From: Anaeromassilibacillus sp. An200
GTDB lineage: Bacteria; Bacillota; Clostridia; Oscillospirales; Acutalibacteraceae
Length of the DNA: 64,000 bases
NCBI RefSeq assembly: GCF_002160025.1
Contig: NZ_NFJU01000021.1
Location: 1 to 64,000, forward strand
Reading direction: 5' to 3'
Below are positions 25,630 through 35,032 of the stretch, one piece after another (the stretch's first letter is position 1; each line of letters begins with the position of its first letter). Under the pieces are notes generated by a model. It searched no databases. It saw nothing but the letters and a program-made list of their open reading frames with translations, and had not been told where the DNA came from. The position numbers and the translations under genes were made by a program.

Positions 25630-26289
25630 GTGGATTCAATAATCAATGTAAATGGAGAGAACGTCCAAACCATAGAGATCCTTCTGTTGACCACCCTGAT
25701 CACTCTCCTTCCGTCCATCGTGGTCATGATGACCTCCTTCACGCGCTACATCATTTCCTTTTCGTTTCTGCGCTCGGCCATGGGCCTTCAGCAGAACCCG
25801 CCGAACATTGTCCTGATTGGCATTGCTCTGTTCCTGACGCTGTTTACCATGTCCCCGGTGATTTCTGAGATTCAGACAACGGCTTATGAGCCGTATATCG
25901 CGGACGAGATCAGCCAGGAGGAATTTATGGCCCGCGCAGAGGTGCCGCTCAAGGAATTCATGCTTGAGCAAACGGAGCAGAGCTCGCTCAAACTGTTCGG
26001 GGATTTGGCGGGTCTGGATGAAACGCAGATCGAGGAGCCGCAGGATTTGCCGCTGCGCATTGTGGTGCCTGCGTTTATGACGAGTGAGCTCAAGCGTGCG
26101 TTTCTGATCGGATTCTATCTGTATCTGCCGTTTGTGCTGATCGACGTTGTTGTTGCTTCAACGCTGATGTCGATGGGCATGATCATGCTTCCGCCGTCGA
26201 TGATTTCCATGCCGTTCAAGCTTTTATTGTTCATCGCGCTCAACGGGTGGGAGCTGCTGTTTTCGACGCTGGTACAGGGATTCCGATAA
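25630..26289 (+). CDS. fliP: FliP flagellar export gate protein
   Basis: FliP builds the core of the export gate together with FliQ and FliR. The 219-residue protein has the family segments SIVVMMTSFTRYIISFSFLRSA, GLQQNPPN, and PAFMTSELKRAFLIGFYLYLPF, with four hydrophobic helices. The N-terminus is shorter than in enteric FliP and lacks a clear cleavable signal peptide. Start GTG 25630 follows GGGAGG. Confidence 0.95.
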   Translation: MDSIINVNGENVQTIEILLLTTLITLLPSIVVMMTSFTRYIISFSFLRSAMGLQQNPPNIVLIGIALFLTLFTMSPVISEIQTTAYEPYIADEISQEEFMARAEVPLKEFMLEQTEQSSLKLFGDLAGLDETQIEEPQDLPLRIVVPAFMTSELKRAFLIGFYLYLPFVLIDVVVASTLMSMGMIMLPPSMISMPFKLLLFIALNGWELLFSTLVQGFR

Positions 26290-26307
26290 GAAAGGAGGGC
26301 GGACGCC

Positions 26308-26550
26308 GTGGTGGTGGACGTTTTGCGGGAAGGAGTTGGGGTGGCCCTGAAGCTAGGCGCCCCCCTCCTTCTTTTCAGTATGGCGGTAGGCATTCTGGTG
26401 GCGATTTTCCAGGCTGTCACACAGATTCACGAGCAGTCGCTTTCCTTCATCCTCAAGATGATCGTGGTGGTGCTGGTGCTTCTGATTGGCGGCGGATGGA
26501 TGCTGCAAACGCTGCTGGATTTTTCGAACTATCTGTTCACACTGATGTAA
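26308..26550 (+). CDS. fliQ: FliQ flagellar export gate protein
   Basis: FliQ is a small gate subunit. The 80-residue protein has two membrane helices (LKLGAPLLLFSMAVGILVAI and ILKMIVVVLVLLIGGGWML) joined by the conserved FQAVTQIHEQSLSFI loop. GTG 26308 is eight bases after AAGGAGGG, and two further GTG codons follow in frame. It lies 18 bases after fliP. Confidence 0.93.
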   Translation: MVVDVLREGVGVALKLGAPLLLFSMAVGILVAIFQAVTQIHEQSLSFILKMIVVVLVLLIGGGWMLQTLLDFSNYLFTLM

Positions 26551-26559
26551 GGGCGCGCT

Positions 26560-27333
26560 ATGTTCGATTTGACACAGTTTTATCTTTTTGAACTGGTGGT
26601 CATGCGCATCACGGGCTTCGTGGCGCTGACCCCGCTTCTGGGCCGGAGCAATGTCCCCGGAATTGTAAAGGCCGGTTTTACGCTGGTGCTTTCTTATTTC
26701 ATGATGGGCATTGTGGGCGAAGGCCCTGAAGCGCCGCAGAGCACAGTGGCGCTCATCCTCACGCTTCTGATGGAGCTGGGGGTAGGGTTGGTGATCGGGT
26801 TTCTGATGCGCATCACTTTTTCCGTCGTACAGACGGGAGGAGAAATCATCGACGCGCAAATGGGCATGACGATGGCGCAGACGTACGACGCGAGCAGCCA
26901 GACCAATATGAGCGTGAGCGCTTCGCTGCTTAACCTGCTCATGATGCTCAATTTTTTTGCGGAGAACGGGCATTATACCCTTCTGCGCATCCTTCTTCTG
27001 TCGGGAGAGGCGGTTCCCTATGGGACGGCCGCGCTGGGAGAAGGGATTGCGGATTATGTAGTACAGATTTTTCTGTCCTGCATTGTGCTCTCGCTCAAGC
27101 TTGCGATGCCGATTCTGGTGGCGGAGCTTCTGGGCGAGGTTGGAATGGGAATTCTGATGAAGGCGATCCCTCAGATCAACGCCTTTGTCATTAATATAGA
27201 GTTGAAGGTTATCATCGGGCTGGTGCTGCTCTTCCTGTTTCTCACCCCGATCAACGAGTTCCTTCTTGGGATTGAATCGGAGATGCTGGATCAGATAGCG
27301 CGTGCCCTGGAGGTAATCGGAGCGGGCGGCTGA
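26560..27333 (+). CDS. fliR: FliR flagellar export gate protein
   Basis: FliR completes the FliPQR gate. The 257-residue hydrophobic protein has about six membrane helices. The conserved block around TGGEIIDAQMGMTMAQTYD is present, as is the later LLGEVGMGILMKAIPQIN. Nine bases separate it from fliQ. A poor ribosome-binding site suggests translation coupled to fliQ. Confidence 0.94.
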   Translation: MFDLTQFYLFELVVMRITGFVALTPLLGRSNVPGIVKAGFTLVLSYFMMGIVGEGPEAPQSTVALILTLLMELGVGLVIGFLMRITFSVVQTGGEIIDAQMGMTMAQTYDASSQTNMSVSASLLNLLMMLNFFAENGHYTLLRILLLSGEAVPYGTAALGEGIADYVVQIFLSCIVLSLKLAMPILVAELLGEVGMGILMKAIPQINAFVINIELKVIIGLVLLFLFLTPINEFLLGIESEMLDQIARALEVIGAGG

Positions 27334-27379
27334 GCCGTCCCGCCTGCCGTGGAGCGGTATGGGAGTGTGGTGGTGAAGC

Positions 27380-28447
27380 TTGGCGGACAGCTCCAAAACT
27401 GAAAAGGCAACACCGAAAAAACGGCGTGACGAACGAAAAAAGGGCAACATCTTCTTCAGTAACGACGCCGTTTCGGTGGCGGTTCTGCTGTCCGGCTTCT
27501 TTGTCCTCAAGCTGACCGTTCCCGGTGCAATCGAAGCGATCTATGATTTTTTGCGGCACTGCATGGAGCTGTCTTCCCAGGAGTCGCCCACGGATTTCGT
27601 GGGGGATCTGGGGGATCTGTTCACCAGCCTGCTTCTGGCCTTCCTCAAGGCGGCCGGGCCTGTGCTGGCGGCCACTGTGGTGGCCGGTGTGGGAGTCACT
27701 TTTTTTCAGACAAAGCTGCTTGTTTCAGGAGAACTGCTCAAGCCGAAATTCAGCCGCATCAACCCGCTTCAGGGCTTCAAGCGGCTGTTTTCCCTGCGCA
27801 GTGTGATTGAGGCCCTCAAGGGCCTGCTCAAGATTGGGATCCTGCTGTATATTGTTTTTCAGTTTCTTTCCAGCGTATATCTGATCTTCACCAAATATCT
27901 TTATACTGATCTGGTCAGTGCCGCTTCCCATATGTTTGACCAGCTGTTTCAGCTTGTCATTCAGATCGCCGTCGCTTATATTGTGCTGGCGGGCGCAGAC
28001 ATTTTCTACCAGTGGTGGGATTATGAACGCCAAATCAAGATGTCCAAGCAGGAGATCAAGGAAGAATACAAGCAGACAGAGGGCGATCCGCAGATCAAGG
28101 GAAAGATCAAGGAAATGCAGCGCAAAATGGCGCAGTCGCGCATGATGCAGCAGGTTCCGAATGCGGACGTCGTCATCCGAAACCCGACCCACTTCGCGGT
28201 GGCGCTGCGCTACCGCGCGGAGAAGGATAACGCCCCCATCGTGCTGGCAAAGGGCCAGGACGAGCTGGCAGCGCGCATCGTGCGCACAGCGCAGGAGCAC
28301 AAGGTGGCCGTGATTGAAAATGTCCCCCTGGCCCGTGCCCTGTATGCGACAACCGAAATCAACCGGGAAATTCCCCCGGAGCTTTATAACGCCGTCGCGG
28401 AGGTCCTGGTTTACCTGTACCGCCTGGATTCCAAGCCGAAGAAATAG
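27380..28447 (+). CDS. flhB: FlhB flagellar export switch protein
   Basis: FlhB controls which substrates the export gate accepts. The 355-residue protein starts with a basic tail (KTEKATPKKRRDERKKG), has four membrane helices up to about residue 220, and a cytoplasmic domain. The autocleavage site NPTH is intact at about residue 268. The C-terminal fragment after it resembles the separate protein encoded at 8880. Start TTG 27380 follows GGTGGTGA by about four bases. Confidence 0.95.
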   Translation: MADSSKTEKATPKKRRDERKKGNIFFSNDAVSVAVLLSGFFVLKLTVPGAIEAIYDFLRHCMELSSQESPTDFVGDLGDLFTSLLLAFLKAAGPVLAATVVAGVGVTFFQTKLLVSGELLKPKFSRINPLQGFKRLFSLRSVIEALKGLLKIGILLYIVFQFLSSVYLIFTKYLYTDLVSAASHMFDQLFQLVIQIAVAYIVLAGADIFYQWWDYERQIKMSKQEIKEEYKQTEGDPQIKGKIKEMQRKMAQSRMMQQVPNADVVIRNPTHFAVALRYRAEKDNAPIVLAKGQDELAARIVRTAQEHKVAVIENVPLARALYATTEINREIPPELYNAVAEVLVYLYRLDSKPKK

Positions 28448-28460
28448 GAGCCTGTAGCTT

Positions 28461-30560
28461 ATGAGAAGGATTTTGAATAACGCCGTATCACTGATGGTGG
28501 TCGTCATCGTCCTGTTCCTGGTGATACCGCTTCCCACCTTTATGCTGGACGTCCTGATCGTCGTGAATATCGCTCTGTCCATCATGATCCTTATGATCAC
28601 GATGAACATTTCGGAAGCCCTGGAATTCTCCATTTTCCCCTCGCTTTTGCTTGTCACGACGTTGTTCCGGCTGGGACTAAACGTCTCGTCAACACGCCTG
28701 ATCCTTTCCAATGGCGGCAACGCCGGTATCGTCATCCAATCCTTTGGTACTTTGATTACCCAGGGAAACATCGTCATCGGCGTGCTGATCTTCCTGATCA
28801 TCGTGCTGGTGCAGTTCATTGTTATCACAAAGGGCGCGGAGCGTGTCTCCGAGGTGGCGGCCCGTTTCACTTTGGACGCCATGCCCGGCAAGCAGATGGC
28901 TATTGACGCCGATCTGAGTTCGGGCCTTATCACGGAGAAGGAAGCGCGCATGCGCCGCTATAAAATCCAGAAGGAAGCCGACTTCTACGGCGCCATGGAC
29001 GGCGCGACCAAGATTGTCAAGGGCGACGCGATCATGTCGCTCATCATTACCGTCATCAACTTTGTGGCTGGCCTTATTATCGGCGTGGTGCAAGGCAGCG
29101 GTGATATCAACAATGTGCTTCAGGTTTACTCCATCGCCACCATCGGCGACGGCCTGGTGTCCCAGCTTCCGGCGCTGATGATCTCCACCGCAACAGGCAT
29201 GATCGTCACACGCTCCGTCTCCGACGGCAGCCTGAATACGGACGTCGTGGGACAGTTCAAGGCACAGCCGCGCGCCATTATGTCCACCGGTATTATCCTT
29301 GCCCTGCTCGGCCTGGTGCCGGGCGCGCCGACCCTCCCGCTTCTGCTTGTGGGCGGCGGTCTGGGCGCGGGCGGCTTTATCGGGGATCGCCGCATGCTTG
29401 CGGCGCGTACCGCCGAAGAGCAGGCCCAGCTTGCGGAAAACGCTCTTCCCGAGCAGACGGAAACGCAGGCTGTCAGCGAGTCCGACTATTACAAGGATAT
29501 TAACAATGTCTATTCTCTCCTGAACGTAGAGCCGATTGAGATGGAATTCGGCTACAGCCTGATCCCTCTGGTTGACGAAACCAGCGGCGGCAAGCTGATC
29601 AGCCGTATCGTCATCTTCCGGCGGCAGTACGCGCAGGACATGGGCCTGGTCATCCCGTCGATCCGCCTGCACGACGGCGCATCCCTTGGGACAAACCAGT
29701 ATATTATCAAGATCCGCGGCGAGGAAGTCGCGCGCGGCGAAATTCTCGTCGACTATTATCTGGCGCTGGAGCCGGAGAACCCGGAGGGAGAGATCGACGG
29801 CATCGAGACGATCGAGCCTGCCTACGGTATCCCCTCGCGCTGGATTCTGCCGGAGAACAAGGAAATGGCCGAGATTTACGGCTATACGGTTATCGCGCCG
29901 CTCACCGTTATGCTCACCCACCTCTCCGAGACCATCAAAAAGCATGCCAGCGAGCTGCTGAACCGTGCGGAGACGCTTCAGCTGATCGAAAACCTGAAAA
30001 AGACAGAGCCGGATCTGGTGAACGATGTGGTACCAAACGTGCTCTCCTACGCCAGCCTCGAGAAGCTGCTTAAAAACCTGCTGCGGGAAGGGATCCCGAT
30101 CAAGGATCTGGAGATTATCCTGGAAACCGCGGCCGACGCAGCCTCCACCACGCACGATCTCGATATGATCACCGAGCAGGTGCGTGCCGCTTTGAGCCGC
30201 ACCATCACCCGCAAGTTCTGCGAGAATGGGCAGCTGCGCGTCATCACGCTCGACGCCGAGCTGGAAAAGAAGGTGCTCAGCGCGCTCACGAAGAACGAGC
30301 ATGGTGTGTATCTCGCGCTTTCTCCCGATGTGGTACAGCAGATTATTGCCCAGCTTGGCGATCTTCGCAAGAAGTTCGCGGAGCTTTCCCAGACGCCGAT
30401 TGTGCTTACCAGCCAGATTATCCGCGTCTATCTGAGCCGCATGATTTCTCAGTTCTATCCGGACGTCTACGTTCTCTCCTTCAACGAGGTGACGGGCAGT
30501 GTGCAGATCCAGGCGATCGGCAACATCACCCTTCAGCCCGACGCGAAAGCGGGACGATAA
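28461..30560 (+). CDS. flhA: FlhA flagellar export gate protein
   Basis: FlhA forms the nonameric ring of the export gate that receives substrate-chaperone complexes. The 699-residue protein has a membrane half (about 1-310). It includes LEFSIFPSLLLVTTLFRLGLNVSSTRLIL and the FHIPEP-type loop with RFTLDAMPGKQMAIDADL. The cytoplasmic half (about 355-699) contains LRRYAQDMG-like and LLKNLLREGIPIKDL segments. It follows flhB by 13 bases. The next gene is sigD, not the flhF/flhG pair seen in Bacillus. Confidence 0.96.
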   Translation: MRRILNNAVSLMVVVIVLFLVIPLPTFMLDVLIVVNIALSIMILMITMNISEALEFSIFPSLLLVTTLFRLGLNVSSTRLILSNGGNAGIVIQSFGTLITQGNIVIGVLIFLIIVLVQFIVITKGAERVSEVAARFTLDAMPGKQMAIDADLSSGLITEKEARMRRYKIQKEADFYGAMDGATKIVKGDAIMSLIITVINFVAGLIIGVVQGSGDINNVLQVYSIATIGDGLVSQLPALMISTATGMIVTRSVSDGSLNTDVVGQFKAQPRAIMSTGIILALLGLVPGAPTLPLLLVGGGLGAGGFIGDRRMLAARTAEEQAQLAENALPEQTETQAVSESDYYKDINNVYSLLNVEPIEMEFGYSLIPLVDETSGGKLISRIVIFRRQYAQDMGLVIPSIRLHDGASLGTNQYIIKIRGEEVARGEILVDYYLALEPENPEGEIDGIETIEPAYGIPSRWILPENKEMAEIYGYTVIAPLTVMLTHLSETIKKHASELLNRAETLQLIENLKKTEPDLVNDVVPNVLSYASLEKLLKNLLREGIPIKDLEIILETAADAASTTHDLDMITEQVRAALSRTITRKFCENGQLRVITLDAELEKKVLSALTKNEHGVYLALSPDVVQQIIAQLGDLRKKFAELSQTPIVLTSQIIRVYLSRMISQFYPDVYVLSFNEVTGSVQIQAIGNITLQPDAKAGR

Positions 30561-30575
30561 AGGACGGTGCGTGCG

Positions 30576-31397
30576 ATGGACGACAAAAGAAGGGAGGCCC
30601 CCTCTGTGCCGCAGGCCGGCGCGCCGGCAGACGGCGGAGCGGATACCAGAGAGCTGCTTGAGCGGTACCATGAAACAGGGGATGAACAGCTTAAGTGGCA
30701 GATTGTGCTGCAATACACCGATCTGGTAAAAAAAGTTGCGTTTCAGGCGCGCGGATTATTTAACAGTTTTGCACAATTGGACGATATCATACATGAGGGG
30801 ATTCTTGTCCTGCTCAACGCGGTGGATAAATTTGACGCTTCCAAGGGGATCAAATTTGAAACATACATTGCCAAACGATTGCGCGGCATGATGATCGATC
30901 TGGTGCGCAAGCAGGATTGGGTGCCGCGGCTGGTGCGTCAGAAGGCGGTGCGGCTGAACCGCGCCGCGGAGGAGCTGGCCGGGGAGCTCGGCTGTGCCCC
31001 CACCGGCAAGGAGATCGCGGATCGTCTTGGGGTTACTCCCGAGGAATACGAGAATTTGCGCGCGGAGGCCGCTGTTTCCAATCTGATGTCCTTTGAGGCT
31101 CTGCTGGACAGCTACGGTTCGTCCGGTGCGGCCGCGAATGAGCAGTATGCTCTCTCCTCCACAGACAGCCCCCCTGAGGAGGTCTGCCAGGAGAAGGAGC
31201 TGCACGAGCTTCTCGAACAGGGGATCGATTCCCTGCGGGATAACGAGAAGCTGGTGCTTTCCCTCTACTACGAAAAAGAGTTAACAATGAAAGAGATCGC
31301 GCAGGTGCTCGGTGTGAGCGCACCGCGCGTTTCTCAGATCCACAGCGGGGCAATCCAGCACCTGCGGGAGATTATGCAGCAGTACGCAAAGGAATAA
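30576..31397 (+). CDS. sigD: SigD/FliA flagellar sigma factor (sigma-28)
   Basis: This factor directs RNA polymerase to late flagellar and chemotaxis promoters and is held inactive by FlgM. The 273-residue protein has regions 2 (LFNSFAQLDDIIHEGILVLLNAVDKFD), 3 and 4 (MKEIAQVLGVSAPRVSQIHSGAI). Region 3 includes GCAPTGKEIADRLGVTPEEY. ATG 30576 lies 11 bases after AAAGGA, and a GTG three codons upstream is too close to it. Four SigD-like sites in this window are its probable targets. Confidence 0.95.
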   Translation: MDDKRREAPSVPQAGAPADGGADTRELLERYHETGDEQLKWQIVLQYTDLVKKVAFQARGLFNSFAQLDDIIHEGILVLLNAVDKFDASKGIKFETYIAKRLRGMMIDLVRKQDWVPRLVRQKAVRLNRAAEELAGELGCAPTGKEIADRLGVTPEEYENLRAEAAVSNLMSFEALLDSYGSSGAAANEQYALSSTDSPPEEVCQEKELHELLEQGIDSLRDNEKLVLSLYYEKELTMKEIAQVLGVSAPRVSQIHSGAIQHLREIMQQYAKE

Positions 31398-31436
31398 CCG
31401 CGGGAGTTTTCCCTGCATCAAAGGAGTGTGCGGTTT

Positions 31437-32192
31437 ATGACAAAGGGCTTTTACAATCTGACCTCCGGTATGCTTTCTCAGACGAGACGGCTGAATGTGG
31501 TGGGCAATAATATGACCAACGTTTCCACCCCCGGATACAAGACGGAGTATTATACGGACACCACCTTCGACGAGGTGATGATCAACCTGGTGGGCAACAA
31601 GGATAAAACAGGTTCCCAGCCGATCGGAGAGCAGAGCTATATTCTGGCGCCGGACGAGGCCTATGTCGATTATTCACAGGGCGGCTTTGAGCAGACCGGT
31701 CTGAATCTGGATTTTGCTATCCAGGGGGAGGGCTTCTTTGCCATCCAGACGGCGGACGGCGTGGAATATACCCGCGGCGGCAGCTTTTCGCTGGATGAGG
31801 AGGGCTATCTGTATCTGCCCGATCACGGCCGTGTGCTGAGCATCACGGGCCAGCCGCTTCAACTTTCCACCGATAACATCACTGCCGACGGTTACGGCAG
31901 AATCTCCACCGCCGACGGCCAGTATCTTGGGCAGATCGGCGTGTTTGTGTTTCCGGACAACAACCAGCTTGTCAAAAACGAGAGCGGCCTTTTCGGAGCT
32001 AACGGCCAGGCGGCGGCTGCCGCGGGCCAGACGCCGATACTCTGGAAATGGACGGAAAACTCCAATGTTGATATGATCCGTGAGATGACCCTGATGATGA
32101 CATCCCAGCGCGCCCTGCAAAGTGCGGCGCAGGTGCTCAAGCTCTACGACGGTCTGCTCACAAAGGCTACGAACGAAGTCGGCAGAATGTAA
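31437..32192 (+). CDS. Flagellar distal rod protein (FlgF/FlgG family, first copy)
   Basis: The 251-residue protein has the rod N-terminus MLSQTRRLNVVGNNMTNVSTPGYK, the IQGEGFFAIQTADGVEYTRGG segment, and a C-terminal helix with EMTLMMTSQRALQSAAQVL. It belongs with FlgF/FlgG (FlhO/FlhP in Bacillus). Which of the two adjacent genes is functionally FlgF or FlgG cannot be decided by eye. ATG 31437 follows AAAGGAG. Confidence 0.92.
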   Translation: MTKGFYNLTSGMLSQTRRLNVVGNNMTNVSTPGYKTEYYTDTTFDEVMINLVGNKDKTGSQPIGEQSYILAPDEAYVDYSQGGFEQTGLNLDFAIQGEGFFAIQTADGVEYTRGGSFSLDEEGYLYLPDHGRVLSITGQPLQLSTDNITADGYGRISTADGQYLGQIGVFVFPDNNQLVKNESGLFGANGQAAAAAGQTPILWKWTENSNVDMIREMTLMMTSQRALQSAAQVLKLYDGLLTKATNEVGRM

Positions 32193-32214
32193 CGGATAAG
32201 GGGGTAACAGCAGC

Positions 32215-32931
32215 ATGATACAGGCATTTTACAGTGCAGCTCTTGGCGCCCAGCAGCAGATGACCCGCATGGGCGTGCAGGGAAATAATATTTCCAACGT
32301 CAACACCTACGGCTTTAAGGCGGAAAAGCCCTCGTTTGAAGCGGCTCTGTACCGTTATGAAAACGGTGTGGACGGCGCTCAGCTTCCGCGCGGCAGCGGC
32401 GCCCTCATGGTGTCCACCGCCACGGATTTCTCCGACTCTTCCATTGAGCAGACGGGCCGCAGCCTGGATTACACCATTGTCGGAGATGGGTTCTTTGCGC
32501 TTCGCGATCCCGCGAACGGAGAGATTTCTTATACGCGGGACGGCTCTTTTACCCTCTCCCGCTTTCTTGTGAACGGACAGGAAACCTTCTATCTGTCGGA
32601 CGGTGAGGGCCGCCAGGTGCTCGACGGCAACGGCAACCCCATCGTGGTAACGGATCAGGAGGAGGTACAGCCGATCGGCGTGTATACATTCCAATATCAG
32701 GACGGCCTGCAGCATCTGGATGCGGGCCGCTTCGCAGCGCTCCCGAAGAACGGGACCATCACCTCTGTGGCGGATCCCAATCTGCAGCAGGGCTATCTGG
32801 AGACTTCAAACACCGATCTGGCATATGAGATCGGCAAGGTGATTGAGGCTCAGCGTTCCTACAGCTACGCCCTGAGAATGGTTACGACAGCCGATGAGGT
32901 GGAAACGACGATCAACGGCCTGACGAACTGA
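32215..32931 (+). CDS. Flagellar distal rod protein (FlgF/FlgG family, second copy)
   Basis: The 238-residue protein is a paralogue of the preceding one. It has QMTRMGVQGNNISNVNTYGFKAEK at the N-terminus, VGDGFFALRDPANGEISYTRDG, and a C-terminal helix with VIEAQRSYSYALRMV. It follows the first copy by 22 bases. A distal rod role (FlgG/FlhP-like) is expected. No L- or P-ring genes are present, as expected for a Gram-positive cell envelope. Confidence 0.92.
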   Translation: MIQAFYSAALGAQQQMTRMGVQGNNISNVNTYGFKAEKPSFEAALYRYENGVDGAQLPRGSGALMVSTATDFSDSSIEQTGRSLDYTIVGDGFFALRDPANGEISYTRDGSFTLSRFLVNGQETFYLSDGEGRQVLDGNGNPIVVTDQEEVQPIGVYTFQYQDGLQHLDAGRFAALPKNGTITSVADPNLQQGYLETSNTDLAYEIGKVIEAQRSYSYALRMVTTADEVETTINGLTN

Positions 32932-32946
32932 TAAGGGGGGAACGCG

Positions 32947-33567
32947 ATGAAAAATTTTCATGAGCTGAATGGTCTGGAGCTGGATACGCTTCGTGAGATT
33001 GGCAGTATTGGCACGGGAAATGCGGCTACTGCTCTCTCCGGTATGCTGGGCGGCGAGGTACGCATCACCATGCCTGAGGTGCGTATCATGGGCTACAACG
33101 AGGCGATTGACTGGATCGGCGGTCCGGAAGCCATTACGGCAGGTGTGCTGGTGCGTCTGAGCGGCGAGATCAATGGGATTATGCTCTCGGTGCAGCAGCT
33201 GAAATTTGTCAATTTGGTGCTGGAGCATCTGGTTGATTATAAAATTGAGGATTATGCGGATCTCACCGATATGGAAAAATCTGTCCTTGTGGAAGTTGGA
33301 AATATTATGATTTCCACCTTTGTCAACGCCCTCTCGGAGCTGGCGGGAATTACCATCCGCGTTACAGTTCCCTGCTTCGCGGTTGACATGCAGGGGGCGA
33401 TCCTCTCTGTGCCGATGGTAGAGTTTGGCGGTCAGACGGATTACCTGATGACGATTGGCGCCGACTTTATTATCGATCAGAATGTGGTTCCCTGTCGTCT
33501 CCTGCTCTCCCCTGATGTGCTTTCCCTGAATTTCCTTCTGAAAAAGCTGGGGGTTATGGATGCCTGA
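32947..33567 (+). CDS. cheC: CheC CheY-P phosphatase
   Basis: CheC dephosphorylates CheY-P and binds CheD, linking CheY-P level to receptor deamidation. The 206-residue protein has the two family helices. In the first (DTLREIGSIGTGN) the catalytic Asn of the D/S-x3-E-x2-N motif is Ser. In the second (SVLVEVGNIM) the Glu and Asn are intact. Only the second site should be active. AGGGGGGAA precedes ATG 32947, and cheD overlaps the end by eight bases. Confidence 0.94.
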   Translation: MKNFHELNGLELDTLREIGSIGTGNAATALSGMLGGEVRITMPEVRIMGYNEAIDWIGGPEAITAGVLVRLSGEINGIMLSVQQLKFVNLVLEHLVDYKIEDYADLTDMEKSVLVEVGNIMISTFVNALSELAGITIRVTVPCFAVDMQGAILSVPMVEFGGQTDYLMTIGADFIIDQNVVPCRLLLSPDVLSLNFLLKKLGVMDA

Positions 33568-34042
33568 CAAATTGACAGTAGGAATCGCGGATATGAAGAT
33601 GGTGAAGGGCTCAGGGACCCTGATCACCTACGCGCTTGGGTCGTGTGTCGGGATTTGCCTTTACGATCCGATGATCAAGCTGGCGGCATTGATCCACATC
33701 ATGCTTCCGCTGAACATGGAGGCAGGACGCAAAACACCAATGAAATACGCCGACACGGGAATCCGCGAGACGCTTAAGGAGATGGAGAAAAAAGGCGCCA
33801 GCCGCACGCGCATTGTGGCGAAGATTGCCGGGGGAGCGCGCATGTTTGACGTTTCCGGCGGCGGCAGCCTCGGAACGATCGGCCAGCGTAACATAGACAG
33901 CGTTCGCTTGGCTCTCAAGAGAGAGGGGATCCGCCTGATGAAAGAGGATGTGGGCGGCACGGTGGCCAGGACGCTTTTATTTGAAGCTGATACGGGCCGC
34001 GGGATTATCCGCAGCTATGGAAAACCTGAAGTGATTATCTGA
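33560..34042 (+). CDS. cheD: CheD chemoreceptor glutamine deamidase
   Basis: CheD deamidates chemoreceptor glutamines and also stimulates CheC. The 160-residue protein has the catalytic Cys in ALGSCVGICLYD and the His in ALIHIMLP. YADTGI supplies the third residue (Thr). AKIAGGARMF is the other conserved block. The eight-base overlap with cheC suggests coupled synthesis of these partners. Confidence 0.95.
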   Translation: MPDKLTVGIADMKMVKGSGTLITYALGSCVGICLYDPMIKLAALIHIMLPLNMEAGRKTPMKYADTGIRETLKEMEKKGASRTRIVAKIAGGARMFDVSGGGSLGTIGQRNIDSVRLALKREGIRLMKEDVGGTVARTLLFEADTGRGIIRSYGKPEVII

Positions 34043-34074
34043 CGGTAAATTGAGAGAAGAGGGGCGGTTACGTT

Positions 34075-35010
34075 ATGGAAAACAGCAGAAGCGGGATTCT
34101 CCTGGAAACAGGAACCAATGAAGTGGAAATCATGGAATTCACCATCGACGGCAATTATTACGGAATTAATGTAGCCAAGGTGCGCGAGATTCTGGTTTCC
34201 GCGCCGGTGCGTTACATGCCGCATGCCCACCCCGCCGTCGAGGGTATTTTCAAGCCGAGAGATCAGGTGATCACCGTCGTGGACCTGCCCCGGTACCTGA
34301 ACGATAGGGAAGAGGAAAAGCACGAGAAGGATCTCTTCATTGTCACCAACTTCAACAAAATGTTTATTGCCTTCCGTGTTCACACGGTTGTGGGAATCAA
34401 CTGCATTTCCTGGCGGGATATTCAAAAGCCGGATAACACCATCTCGAACGGATCGGACGGTGTGGCGACCGGTATTGCGCAGATCGGTGATAAGCTGATC
34501 AGTATTCTGGATTTTGAAAAGATTGTCGCGGATATCGCTCCGGAGACCACGATCCAGATCAGCGAGATTGAGGCCATGGGAAAACGCGGCAAGTCTGAGA
34601 CGCCGATCTGGGTTGCAGAGGATTCCATCCTTCTCACACAGATGATCCGCCAGGCACTGACCAAAGCGGGGTATGTCAATCTGAAAACTTTTCCGAACGG
34701 TGCGGAGCTGTGGGATGCACTCCAGCCTCTGCGCGGCCGTACCGATCTGGAATCGCAGGTTTCTGTCGTCATCACCGATCTGGAAATGCCTCAAATGGAC
34801 GGACACCGCCTCACCAAGCTGATCAAGGATGATAAAGAATTACGTTCCATTCCGGTTATTATTTTCTCCTCGCTGATCACCGAAGAGATGCGCCGTAAAG
34901 GCAAGCTGATCGGCGCCGACGAGCAGCTCAGCAAACCGGAGATTGGCCATCTGGTAAACGTGATCGATCAGCTTTTGGAGGATCGCCGTGCCAGCGAGGA
35001 AGAGTTCTGA
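34075..35010 (+). CDS. cheV: CheV chemotaxis coupling/response regulator protein
   Basis: CheV couples receptors to CheA and is itself phosphorylated, contributing to adaptation. The 311-residue protein has an N-terminal CheW domain (about 15-160, with GIFKPRDQVITVVDLPRYL) and a C-terminal receiver domain. VAEDS begins the receiver, VVITDLEMPQMDG holds the phospho-Asp, and LSKPE the Lys. It is the last gene of the long operon and is followed by a terminator. Confidence 0.94.
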   Translation: MENSRSGILLETGTNEVEIMEFTIDGNYYGINVAKVREILVSAPVRYMPHAHPAVEGIFKPRDQVITVVDLPRYLNDREEEKHEKDLFIVTNFNKMFIAFRVHTVVGINCISWRDIQKPDNTISNGSDGVATGIAQIGDKLISILDFEKIVADIAPETTIQISEIEAMGKRGKSETPIWVAEDSILLTQMIRQALTKAGYVNLKTFPNGAELWDALQPLRGRTDLESQVSVVITDLEMPQMDGHRLTKLIKDDKELRSIPVIIFSSLITEEMRRKGKLIGADEQLSKPEIGHLVNVIDQLLEDRRASEEEF

Positions 35011-35032
35011 CAGATTTTGCAGGAATAAGGAA

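Noticed and set aside
28689-30713. Long minus-strand open frame opposite flhA and sigD
   Set aside because: Shadow of flhA. Composition is Asp/His/Gln-rich with no motif, while flhA on the plus strand is unmistakable.
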